A stretch of 64,000 nucleotides of DNA from Myxocyprinus asiaticus (lineage: Eukaryota; Chordata; Actinopteri; Cypriniformes; Catostomidae): positions 42,242,501 through 42,306,500 of the forward strand of contig NC_059365.1 in assembly GCF_019703515.2 (NCBI RefSeq). The letters run 5' to 3'. A program made the translations under genes and the position numbers. How positions within the stretch are numbered: position 1 is the first letter of the stretch; every line of letters starts with the position of its first letter. A model generated the notes under the pieces. The model saw only the letters and a program-made list of their open reading frames with translations, searched no databases and had not been told where the DNA came from. This document shows positions 11,819 through 21,651 of this stretch, piece after piece.

Positions 11819-12218
11819 GAGTGGTGGTGGTGTAGTGGGCTACATTTACATTTACATTTATGCATTTGGCAGACACTTTTATCCAAAGCGACTTACAGTG
11901 TACTTATTACAGGGACAATCCCCCCAGAGCAACCTGGAGTTAAGTGCCTTGCTCAAGGACACAGTGGTGGTGGCTGTTGGGATCGAACCAGCAACCTTCT
12001 GATTACTAGTTCTGTGGTTTAGACCACTACACCACCACCACTCCAAAATGTTATGGGCTAAAGCACATAACTGGAAATCAGGTTGCTGGTTCGATCCCCA
12101 CAGCCACCACCATTGTGTCCTTGAGCAAGGCACTTAACTCCAGATAGCTCTGGGGGGATTGTCCCTGTAATATTACACTGTAAGTCGCTTTGGATAAAAG
12201 CATCTGCCAAATGTAAAA
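11819..12218 (+). mobile_element. tRNA-derived SINE (outer), split by a second SINE
   Basis: The 5' head GAGTGGTGGTGGTGTAGTGG lies at 11819-11838 and the body resumes at 12061 with a Pol III B-box-like GGTTCGATCCC (12089-12099), the core words CCTTGAGCAAGGCACTTAAC, and the tail GTAAGTCGCTTTGGATAAAA. This layout fits the fish V-SINE superfamily (known family; my assignment is by text). The two halves are separated by the inner SINE, and TGGGCTA is repeated on both sides of the break. Confidence 0.75.
11843..12053 (-). mobile_element. tRNA-derived SINE (inner), inserted into the outer SINE
   Basis: A full-length copy in reverse orientation: tail CATTTGGCAGACACTTTTAT (inverted) at 11862-11881, core GCCTTGCTCAAGGACAC, B-box (inverse of GGTTCGATCCC) at about 11980-11990, and head CACTACACCACCACCACTCC at 12025-12044. 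The 7-bp sequence TGGGCTA flanks it (11836-11842 and 12054-12060), read as the target-site duplication. Confidence 0.8.
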
Positions 12219-12353
12219 ATGTACATTAACTGAAGCTCCTGACCCGTATCTGCGTGATTTTATGCATTGCACTGCTGTCACACGATTGGCTGATTAGATA
12301 ATCGCATGAATCTGTAGGTGTACATATGTTCATAATAATGTGCTCAGTGAGTG

Positions 12354-12698
12354 TATATTATTTAAAAAGTGGATAATTATTATTATTATTATCGTGGAAT
12401 TTCCACCATGCAAATTGTGTTCAGCACTCAGTAAACTCACCTAATGATGTGAGCACTGCATTAAGTGTTGGATTCCACAAGTCTGTTGTTATGTCTCACA
12501 ATGCTGTGTATTGAGATTCTCTCTGTCTCTCTTCACAGCTTGTGCTAACATATTTTCTGCACACAACAAGACACCAATTACACTTTGCCAACTGTTCATG
12601 TCTCAGAGGAAATGGTGAAAAATGGTGAAACTGGGCTATCAGGTCCAATGAGACAGATGAAAGAGAAAGCAATCTTTTAACAATAATCGCAATATAAA
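12354..12698. other. Spacer between two Tc1 MITE copies
   Basis: 345 bp of unassigned sequence with an ATT-rich patch at 12378-12391. No gene or element recognised. Confidence 0.4.
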
Positions 12699-12873
12699 CA
12701 CTCACTTAGCACTTTATGAGGAACACTATGGTCCTAATAAAGTGCCCCGCCATGGTCTTCTGCTGTTGTAGCCTATCCGTCTCAAGGTTCAATGTGTTGT
12801 ACATTCTGAGATGCTATTCAGTTCATACCAAAATCACTGAGATCACATTTGTTCCCCATTCTGATGGTTGATG

Positions 12874-14249
12874 TCAAATCAAATCAAATCAAATCACTTT
12901 TATTGTCACACAACCATGTACACAAGTGTAATAGTGTGTGAAATTCTTGGGTGCAGTTCCGAGCAACATAGCAGTCATGACAGTGTTGAGACATATACCA
13001 AATTACAATAAACAGATTTACACAACGCAATTTACATATCTAATATACACATAATTACACACAACACAGTATACAAATAATAACATACAATGTACAGTAT
13101 ACAATACACACAATATAGAATACACATTATACAATAAAAAATAGTATATATAGTATATATAAAATGTACAGTAGGTTGTATTGTACTGTATTGACATTCA
13201 GGCTGTCGGTTGATAGTAAGTTGCCAGTGTGTTGTTAAGAGAGAATATAATTTATGACAGTCCGGTGTGAGATAATAAGATTAATAAAGTGCAGTGCTGA
13301 TGTATATTGATTGTGAGAGATCAAGAGTTCAAAAGTCTGATTGCTTGGGGCAGGAAGCTGTCATGAAGTCGGCTGGTGCGGGTCCTGATGCTAAGATACC
13401 GCCTGCCTGATGGTAGCGCCTCCATTGATGGTGATGGGACTGTGTTCTCTGTCTTTTCTCCTGAAGTCCACCACAAGCTCCTTTGTCTTACTGACGTTGA
13501 GGGAAAGGTTGTGCTCCTGACACCAGTGTGTCAGAGTGTGCACCTCCTCTCTGTAGGCTGTTTCATCATTGTCAGTGATCAGACCTACCTCCGTCATATC
13601 ATCAGCAAACTTGATGGCATTGGAGCTATGTGTTGCCACACAGTCATGTGTGTACAAGGAATACAGGAGTGGGCTGAGAACACAGCCCTGCGGGGCTCCA
13701 GTGTTGAGGGTCAGTAATGAGGAGATGTGACTGCCCATTCTAACCACCTGGCGTCTGCTTGACAGGAAGTCCAGGATCCAGCTGCACAGCGAGCTGTTTA
13801 AGCCCAGAGCCCGGAGTTTCTCATCTAGCTTGGAGGGCACTATGGTGTTGAATGCCGAGCTGTAGTCTACAAACAGCATTCTCACATAAGTGTTCCTTTT
13901 TTCCAGGTGGGAGAGAGCAGTGTGTATTGTAGATGCAATGGCATCATCAGTGGAGCGGTTGTTGCGGTAAGCAAACTGCAGCGGGTCCAGTGAAGGAGGC
14001 AGCACAGAGCAGATGTAATCTCTGATTAGTCTCTCAAAGCATTTGCTGATTATGGGGGTCAGAGCAACAGGACACCAGTCATTTAAGCAAGTGATTTTGG
14101 ATTGCTTTGATACTGTACAATGGTGGACGTTTTAAAGCATGTGGGGACCACAGACAAGGAGAGGGAAAGGTTGAAATGTCCGTAAAAACACCAGCCAGTT
14201 GGTTCGCGCACGCTCTGATGACGTGGCCCGGAATGCCGTGACATCAGCA
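12874..14249 (-). mobile_element. L2-clade LINE, 5'-truncated and internally deleted
   Basis: The 3' end is at the left: on the minus strand the element finishes with CAATAAAAGTGATTTGATTT followed by TGATT repeats (12874-12897), the short tandem tail usual for fish L2. Above it lie an AT-rich 3' untranslated part (12900-13340) and the reverse transcriptase remnant. The 5' part of the element is missing. It sits inside Tc1 MITE copy B. Confidence 0.8.
13340..14170 (-). pseudogene. L2-like LINE reverse transcriptase, broken
   Basis: The main frame is 13391-14005 on the minus strand (204 codons). It shows [47 protein letters not shown] and FADD, the LINE version of the catalytic YxDD box, then the thumb start [16 protein letters not shown]. 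Upstream similarity ([12 protein letters not shown]) continues in another frame to about 14170, so there is a frameshift near 14095-14110. Downstream, the reading jumps from ITINGGA straight to a stretch like RTSRLHDSFLPQAIR near 13340-13390, which normally lies well over a hundred residues later: an internal deletion. Not functional. The + strand frame at 13376-13717 is only its antisense. Confidence 0.85.
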
Positions 14250-14374
14250 TTAACTGATGCTCCTGACCCATCTGCTTGATTTTATGCATTCCCCTGCTGC
14301 CATATGATTGACTGATTAGATAATCGCATGAATATGTAGTTGTATAGGTGTACATAATAAAGTGCTCAGTGAGT

Positions 14375-15359
14375 TTGTTTAACTTATGTATAAAATAGCG
14401 CTCAATGTGATCATTCTTGCCATATTGGAACCGTACATTTGATTGATGCTGTTTACATACACAAGAACACACAAATACACAAATTCATACCTTATTCACA
14501 CACACATACACACATTCAGCCCCTCCCCGTTCTCTTGACTCATGTTTTATGGGTGAATTTCACAAAACTTGTCAAGAACATATCCCAGTTAATTAATCCC
14601 CCCAACACCACCAAAAAAATATAAATAACATAAAAACGAGAAATTATATACTGGTGAAAGAAAATGAAGCCTATGTTTAAGGCCGGTAAGATTTTTATGT
14701 TTTGTTTTTGCATTGTGACTTTATTTTTATGACAATCAATCATATCCCCTTAAATTCTCATTACTGTCATACAGAAATACCTATGTAAGTAGAAGGGAAA
14801 CTGGAAGATAACAAGAAATAAAAAGAAAAAAAAAAGATGACAAAAAGTATTTATACATCATGGTAGTGTTTGTTAGACTGGGACTTTATCTCATTTAAAT
14901 GAAACAAATAATTATAGTACAGTACATTTTATGTAATAAAATAAATATATATGTATGATAATCTAATTAGAATCACTGTTGAGAATAATTACAAAATTAG
15001 AGCAAAAATCCTATTACAAAATGCTCAAAAGTAAAACGTCCAGAAACATTACTGTGATCAGCGGGGATAATATGCTTTATTTTCATGAAAAATGAAAACC
15101 AATATTAATGGGCCTAAAACAGGCTTAATTTTGTATCTCTTTTGTGGTGCAATTTGATCTGGACATTTTTTGTAAGATTCACCACTTATGCATCCTTGTT
15201 GCATGAATCATTAGACATTTATATCCCACATAGAGAGTGGATCACTAATATGGCTGAACAGTCATAAAAAATAAACTCATACAAATGCACTTCCAACCAG
15301 GAATTCCAATTAGCCCCAGTATGATATCATAAGGAACTGTTTCACTTATGTGTGTATGT

Positions 15360-15403
<44 letters not shown>

Positions 15404-15819
15404 TACTGAGTGAAGTCATCTCTCTTGCCCCTGTTTAATGGAATAAAGCTGTTTATAGAATCGCTCCACCCTCCTCCACACAACCACAAACAACAAACCA
15501 TCTGATCATAAAAGCTTCTTACTGTTCTGAATGTTACTGTAAGCGTAACATCTGTTTACTTCTGCGTTAGAGACACATGCTGGCTGCAGAGGTGCACTTT
15601 TGATGCAGAAATTCCTTCAGTTCCTGAAATCTCCTTTAAAAGTGTTTCATTATCCTAGGGGTCCATGAAGGTACTGCAGGGTGATTTAAAAATCTTCATG
15701 ACATAATGACATGAATGAACATTAATTAATGACCTGATAAACACTGTATGATGTAATAATGTTAGTTCATCCACCTAGAAAAACAGTCCCACATCTAAAA
15801 GTGCTTTAACAAATAGGTA
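14375..15819. other. Unassigned intronic stretch
   Basis: AT-rich with A-runs (14818-14835) and one CA/GA microsatellite (15361-15404). No exon or element recognised. Confidence 0.4.
15361..15404. repeat. (CA)n(GA)n compound microsatellite
   Basis: 15 CA units followed by 7 GA units. Confidence 0.95.
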
Positions 15820-18059
15820 ACATTTTACATCAATGTTCCCTTTGTTAAGGATTGATGAAGATGTTCATTAATGACTAATATTTCATTTACAAATGCATTA
15901 AAAATCAGTGATTTGCGGTTATAACAACATTAATGAAAAGGGTGACCTAACCCTAACCCCTAATGTGTATGCAATGCCATTTTTCCTCACATATTTAAAT
16001 GCACATATTAAAAAGTGGACACATATGAAGAATTTATTATTTTGCCATGATTTAAATTAAATGTTATCAACAGTGATTGTCAACATTAGAAACCTATAAT
16101 GTTCATTATGGTTTAATGGTCATCAGGCTTTAGGGGTGTGCAGCGAAGCCATTATCTGTATCTGACTCTGTTCATATGACAAAATTATCTGTATCTGTCT
16201 CTATATTCGGATAGGACCAGGTGTGGGCAGGGCTTAAATCTTTAAGTGCATATTAACTAAATGAAACGCCCATTTTTAAATGTTACTCTTACATTTATAG
16301 TTTCTATTAATAAAATATGCCTTGTATATGCCTTTTCATAACAACAGCCTAATAATAATTATTATTATTATTAATATTATTAATATTATTATTATTATTG
16401 TAGGCTACAAATATTGTTTAATTAAATTATTTCTGATATTAATATCTTCTGAAACAATATTTTTGTTTATGTCTGTGCGTGTATAACAACAATATTCTAG
16501 AGGCAGGAAGTGTCAAGCAAAATGTGAAATGTCAAGCACACATTTTGCAGTGAATAATAAATACAAATTCAAACATTAAAAGCAATTAAAATAAATCGAT
16601 ATAGCCTACAAACAGGTGAAAGTCCCGTAAGTCTTTCAGGAATTTTTAAGATAGAACACCATTATTTAGTTAAATAATAATAATAATTAATAACAATAAT
16701 AATATAATGATGTTAAATTAATATAACGCCTTTCCAGAGGTTTAAAAAAGAAGAAGAACGAAAAAGACAGATTATTCATTTTACATAAGGAGGAATATTC
16801 CTAATAGATGAATACTCTATGGAGCATTTAAAGTTTTACGGAGCATTTGAACTTTTTTCGGAATAAAGTCTTAACAAAATAATTACCTTAATCACTGATG
16901 TGGATATAAATGTGTTAAACTTTAAAAGACGGATAGCCGAGCTCCGACGTGAAATCATCACTTCAGGTCAGGAATTTAACATCGCACTCAAGTTTAGGCT
17001 ATAAATGAATACATGGGAATCACTTGTGAATCAAGTGATGCATTAACGTTACAGCTCGACCGAAATTGGATTTTTGAAACCGATACAATACGTATTTTAG
17101 GGGGCAAATTCACAGATTACCGATATGGTGGGCGATGTAGATAATTTTTGAGATGGAATGAAAACAGACCTTTTCTATGTGGATTGTGCACCAATTTTGC
17201 ACCGATATGACTATGCAAAGGTACTCAGAAGGCTGCTTTCTTAAACAAATATTTTTATCAAAGGATATTTGACATTATTATAATACATTGTCAACATTGG
17301 AAAAAGTACAATATTTCCCTCTGAAATGTAGTGGAGTGGAAGTATAAAGTAATAGAAAATGCCATGGTAATACTCACGTAAAGTACAAGTACATCTAAAT
17401 TGTACTAAAGTACAGTTTTCTTGCTTATCAAAACATCATCAGCAATATTTCGCTGTTAATGTATAACAAAACAGACACAAACAATAACTCATGGTTCTGT
17501 TGGGCCTCATGTATTCAGATAGAAGACAAAGGCAGGCCTAATACAGTCGTAAAAACCTAACTCAAGCCCCCACCTTCCAAGTCGTAAATTTTACTGATAA
17601 AAGTTGTGCCAAAATCAAACAAAGGGAGTCCAAAACAGACTACAAATCCATGAAGCCTTGCTCACTAAAGGATCGAACTCTCAACTCCTGTTGGATGAGG
17701 CACACAACAGAATGTCCCTCAAACATGACATCATCAGGAGTTGAAATACCTCTGAAATGTTTCGTGAGTTACTTCCAGCGACTTCGTTCACCGAATATAG
17801 ATGTAGCTTTTGCTGCTCTCAGGTGCAACCTCATGGCACAAGGAAGTAATGTCCGACTTGAAACTGTAGCCATACAATCTCCATCTCGCTGGAGGAGTTG
17901 AGATTACTCTGTGTTCAACCGAACACTCTAACGGATCCGAAGGAGACCGCTGAGCAATTCGCATCTTCATCCGTTTGCCTACAGAAGTGAAAAGATTAAA
18001 GATTTCTCTTCCATCTTCAATCAAGTTGACATTTCTGAGTTCTCTGCCAGCCCGCCGAG

Positions 18060-18137
18060 AATCAACAGCCGTACTGCCCGCCAACAATCAACAGCCGTAC
18101 TGCCCGCCAACAATCAACAGCCATACTGCCCGCCGAC
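18060..18137 (+). repeat. 26-bp tandem repeat, three units
   Basis: The unit reads AATCAACAGCCGTACTGCCC plus GCCAAC. The first two copies are identical; the third differs by G to A at the 12th base and by its last bases. Confidence 0.95.
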
Positions 18138-18582
18138 AGAGCGAGGAAACGGCCTCCCGTCATCACACGAGCCTCAAGGAACCGGGTCAAAGTTAAAGGA
18201 CGGAGGAAAACACATTCTACCTGTGTCCTCATGCGATTCAAGTAAGAGGTTTAAGTCTGGGAAGAGGTAGAATATTATAGTGTGTTATTCTTGTGTTTCA
18301 AGGTTTTTGCTTGTACAGTTTACGGACCGCCGTGTCCGCTCATTATTAATACTCAGGGTATTAATTATCACGAATTTGTTTTGCTGTATTGTGGTCCAAC
18401 CAAATTGGACTGTTGTGCAATTTTGCCATCGCGGGTGAGACAGCAGCTGAGTTCATCCATTAAAGAGTCAGATAACGCGGGACTTTTACGAGCCGTCCAC
18501 CGTGTCTCTGAGCGATGAACTAAACAACTGCTTTCTCTCCCACGATCGCGAAATCAGCTTTAGGGCCGTCACTTCTTTCTCT

Positions 18583-18602
18583 CTCTCTCTCTCTCTTACT
18601 AA

Positions 18603-18656
<54 letters not shown>

Positions 18657-18667
18657 TCACACACACA
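18583..18667. repeat. (CT)n and (CA)n microsatellites
   Basis: CT units at about 18578-18596 and about 25 CA units at 18603-18653, interrupted once downstream. Confidence 0.95.
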
Positions 18668-20245
18668 CCTTATGTGTTATAGGATTATTTTATTTCCATA
18701 TCTAATCATATCACTGTTTAGTTTGTAGTTGTAAGTCGGAAGTTTATTGACTGCATTGGATTAATTATTAATTGATATTACTGCATAAATAAACTTTGTT
18801 TATATTACAAAGAGAAGTGTTTTTGTTTGTTTTGCATACACCTGTGTCATGCTGACGGGATGTCAGTGCTCGGATTCAAACCTTCATTCATTGTATTTTT
18901 TTTCCCCGAAAATCGATATTCTTCGGATGCCGATTTTCCTAAGAAAACAATCTAATATTGAGACTGTTTTACTATCTGGTTATTAGTCCCTGATTTCAGG
19001 GTGGTGCCCCGTCAATGTTAATCCTTATTAATATTCTATTGATTTTTGATAATTGATAATTATCTTTGATTGAATTTGAATGATCAATAAGCTAGTGTTA
19101 ATTTTAATTAATGTTTCATCGATGTTAACAATTGACGATTATCTTTAATAACTGTTGATTTAAAGGATTAAAAACAGCTAACATTGATTCTCATCAATAT
19201 TCTATTGATTTTAATAATTAATAACTATCTTTGATAATTATTAATCATTGCTAATAACCAAACTTGCTCCTAAACGTAGCACACTACAAGCCCCATATGA
19301 GGTTTTAATGAGTTAGATTCAATTGATTAATTTAAATACTAATTAATAACTACAGAAATAATTATTAATTAGTAACACTGATCTAAACCACCAGTAAAGC
19401 CTTACAGTTCGCTGCTGCCGAGTCAAGAGATAAACAGCGGCAGCGGTGTTACACCATTTTCCGATGGAAAACCAGACTTTTAAATATTACATTTTGTAAA
19501 TACAACGACTGGAATTGTTCGGTTAAAGTGAGTACCAAACTGTGAATCCTGAACAAAACAGTTTGCTGAATACATGTTTACACATTAGCTTCCACTCAGC
19601 TGACAAGGTATGAAAGTAGTTACATGGTTAGCTAGTTAGCTATAAGCTAAATCGGTCAGGCACTAATTAAAATAGACATTTCAAGTAGTGGAAAGTGTAC
19701 ATGAAGTCGTATCTTAATTAATGTTACACTTAACAAGCTCCAGATGTGCACAATTAACAGATACTGCAAACTGAGTCGAGACTGCGCCCATCCAAAATAA
19801 CACCGTGCACATTTTCATTCATAAGGTTTACACTTTAGAAATACTAGCTTCATAAATGTAATCATTTTTAATAATTTTGTATATGTTTATTTAAAATGTC
19901 GATTTATCCTTGTGCTTCTTGGATAATCAGTCAAATTAATATTTTTAATATTTTTCGGACAAATCCGTTATTCGTGCCTTTCCGAATAGGGTATTCGGCT
20001 TCGGGTACATCCCTATATAGTATTTGCTGTGAATGGGCATAAAAACCTGAAAAGTGTTTTTGCAGAGGACTTTAGGTAACTAGGACTAGGTAAGATGTGA
20101 CAGAACTCGGAGTAGCACCATTCTTTTGACATCAACGTGACACGGAAACTGACAACACAAGTGAGTCAAGACATTACAGAAATGAATATATAAAAAATTG
20201 GTCTATAGCAAAATGACATAATCCCTTTTATTAATCTCAATATTA

Positions 20246-20279
<34 letters not shown>

Positions 20280-20460
20280 GCTGAATTGAGATACTGAAAA
20301 GCATGAAGTAGGGCATTTTATGTTTCGATTCATATTAAGCATTTTTAACATGAAAGCTAAAATGCTTACTGTTTTGCAAGTATTGCATAAATGTCATCCC
20401 TGTTACTCATGTTGTTATAACCACATATCAGCGATAATGCGTTTGTAAATGACTTACCAA

Positions 20461-21120
20461 CTAAAATTTGAGCTGCACATTTCTGCTTTTAAACCCTCAA
20501 TGTACATGGCAATGTTTACTTCCATTCTAAGTACCTTACTGTTACTGCAATTTCTGCTTTTTATGAAAAACCTGAGGGATGGGTCAACGTTGTTTTCTGT
20601 GTCAATCGCAATATGTCACAGATGCTGTCAATAGAGATTAACTTGCATTGAATCTGTAACATTCCTTTACACTGTGCTAGATTGTGGGTTGGTTGTATTC
20701 TGTGAAAATAAACATAATTTATGTGTACCGGTAAGTAAATTCAGTTTGACTATTTTGGTTGCAATAAAAAACATATGCATGGTTTATTCAAATAGGTTTT
20801 AAATTTGCATTGACTCACTGTTGCAAGTCTCTTGCATGTCTTCTCATTAAAACAAGCAGTGCAGCTCTGATGTGGGAAAGCAAGTCTTTCATCAACATAA
20901 AATAAAACAAAATAACATCAAATATTGCTACGTATCACAGAAAAAAAGTGAAATCTATGGGATTTATTCACCCCTATTTAATGTCTGTAGCACAAATGGT
21001 GTGGCACTTTGAAATGTGTCGGAGTTTACTGATTAAGGTAAGGGATTATTAAGATCCTCTAGTTTGCTGTGTACATCTTTCATGAAGTGTAGTTATATGG
21101 TCTTTCTTTTTTCTCCACAG
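20461..21120. other. gabra4: Intron end before the last gabra4 exon
   Basis: No repeat recognised. The last 25 bases are pyrimidine-rich (GGTCTTTCTTTTTTCTCCAC) and end in AG, a strong acceptor. Confidence 0.6.
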
Positions 21121-21651
21121 CAAAATTCAGACACCAACGGCAACCTACGGAAACGCGTGAACTCCAGCGTTCAGTCTCAACCTGACACAAAGAATCCCCA
21201 AAGAACCAAACCGTCTAGCAAGAGCGGCACTGCTGCATCCAAACCAACTCTGACCAGCCAATCATCTTCCACCTCAGAGGGTACCAGCAGTTTCTCCAGC
21301 CAGTCATGTCTCAGCCCCAGTTCTGCCAGCCAAACCAATGCAGCTACTTCAACCTCAGCCTCCAAAACCACACCCCCAGCCCCGCCCTCCACGCCAACAG
21401 TTCCTGAAATCTCATCACCCACCACTGGCTCCGTCCCTCTTCACCATCTTCTCGGGCCTAAATTAGAGAACATTAAAAAGAAGGAAGCCAAAACTGCAGC
21501 TTCGGCTCAACCTGCGCCTTCCGCTACCGGAGGGGCCAGCAAAATTGATGAGTATGCACGTATTTTATTCCCAGTGTCCTTTGGGGCGTTCAACATGGTG
21601 TACTGGGTGGTGTACTTATCTAAAGAAAGCATGGTGGCCAAGGGAGGCTAA
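21121..21651 (+). CDS. gabra4: GABA-A receptor alpha-4 subunit, terminal exon
   Basis: It encodes 176 residues of cytoplasmic loop, M4 and C-terminus, then TAA at 21649-21651. The acceptor TCCACAG ends at 21120 and the phase (0) fits the donor at 5545. The loop begins [16 protein letters not shown], matching the position of a similar NLxxRKR motif in alpha-4. It continues as a long Ser/Thr/Pro/Ala-rich region without predicted structure, then [11 protein letters not shown], and the M4 block [19 protein letters not shown] and [13 protein letters not shown]. The M4 wording ([20 protein letters not shown]) is that of alpha-4; alpha-6 has FAGFNLVYW at this place. The short charged tail ends in AKGG. 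The alpha-4 loop is normally the longest and most variable among alphas, as here. No frame damage is seen. Confidence 0.94.
   Translation, partial: QNSDTNGNLRKRVNSSVQSQPDTKNPQRTKPSSKSGTAASKPTLTSQSSSTSEGTSSFSSQSCLSPSSASQTNAATSTSASKTTPPAPPSTPTVPEISSPTTGSVPLHHLLGPKLENIKKKEAKTAASAQPAPSATGGASKIDEYARILFPVSFGAFNMVYWVVYLSKESMVAKGG

Larger units (their letters stand above)
11748..12353. mobile_element. Tc1-type MITE, copy A, carrying nested SINEs
   Basis: Terminal inverted repeat CACTCACTGAG, perfect over 11 bp, flanked by TA at 11746-11747 and 12354-12355. The interior text (GAGATCACATTTTTCCCC, TGCATGATTTTATGC-like, GATTAGATAATCGCATGAAT) matches copy B at 12699-14374. Both look like internally deleted derivatives of a Tc1 transposon. 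The body is interrupted at about 11819-12218 by a SINE that is itself interrupted by another SINE. Confidence 0.8.
12699..14374. mobile_element. Tc1-type MITE, copy B, split by an L2 LINE
   Basis: The left end CACTCACTTAGCACTTTATG and right end AAGTGCTCAGTGAGTT are the same termini as copy A, slightly decayed. The left arm runs to GGTTGATG at 12866-12873, identical in text to copy A; the right arm resumes at about 14250 with CATTAACTGATGCTCCTGAC. The left arm additionally keeps GGTCCTAATAAAGTGCCC, absent from copy A, so copy B is the less deleted of the two. Confidence 0.75.
17480..19460 (+). repeat. Unclassified LTR-like interspersed repeat
   Basis: This block differs in composition: a GC-richer left half (17640-18560) with many CpGs, a CT/CA microsatellite, and then an AT-rich half of degenerate internal repeats (ATATTCTATTGATTTT at 19031 and 19198). 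AATAAA occurs at 18787-18792. I recall similar text from long-terminal repeats in cyprinids but see no gag or pol and cannot fix the borders, so the LTR label is a guess. Short reading frames here look non-coding. Confidence 0.4.
16132..20014. mobile_element. hAT-like element inserted into family P, 3.9 kb
   Basis: The left end is AGGGGTGTGCAGCGAAGCC and the reverse complement of the right end is AGGGATGTACCCGAAGCCG, a roughly 19-bp imperfect inverted repeat of hAT style. Comparison with the uninterrupted copy at 9700-9740 places the break between GTCATCAGG and a TATGGTATATGCTGTGAATG-like sequence, so its borders are supported independently. No transposase was recognised. Internally it holds further repeats, including an ATT-rich patch (16355-16400) and the block at 17480-19460. 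Confidence 0.65.
15820..20460. mobile_element. Palindromic element, family P, copy 2, split by a hAT-like element
   Basis: The left part 15820-16130 carries the family terminus (TTTACATCAATGTTCCCTTT) and runs to GGTTTAATGGTCATCAGG. The right part 20015-20460 continues with GCTGTGAATG, AACCTGAAAAGTGTTTTTG and GTGAGTCAAGACATTACAG, matching the reverse complement of 9440-9720 in the intact copy. Orientation is opposite to the 9.2-kb copy. The outermost right terminus seems lost. A poly(T) tract lies at 20251-20279. Confidence 0.75.
5546..21120 (+). other. gabra4: gabra4 last intron, 15,575 bp
   Basis: Bounded by GT at 5546 and AG at 21119-21120, phase 0 on both sides. It contains no further supported exon and is largely mobile DNA, itemised below. 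The size is driven by insertions: the elements at 11748-12353, 12699-14374 and 15820-20460 alone account for about 7 kb. Confidence 0.9.

Noticed and set aside
13376..13717. 113-codon + strand frame
   Set aside because: It is the antisense of the L2 reverse transcriptase, whose catalytic motifs read on the minus strand.
17650..18196. Frames of 73-99 codons on both strands in the GC-rich block
   Set aside because: They follow raised GC content and a 26-bp tandem repeat; no domain and no start context.
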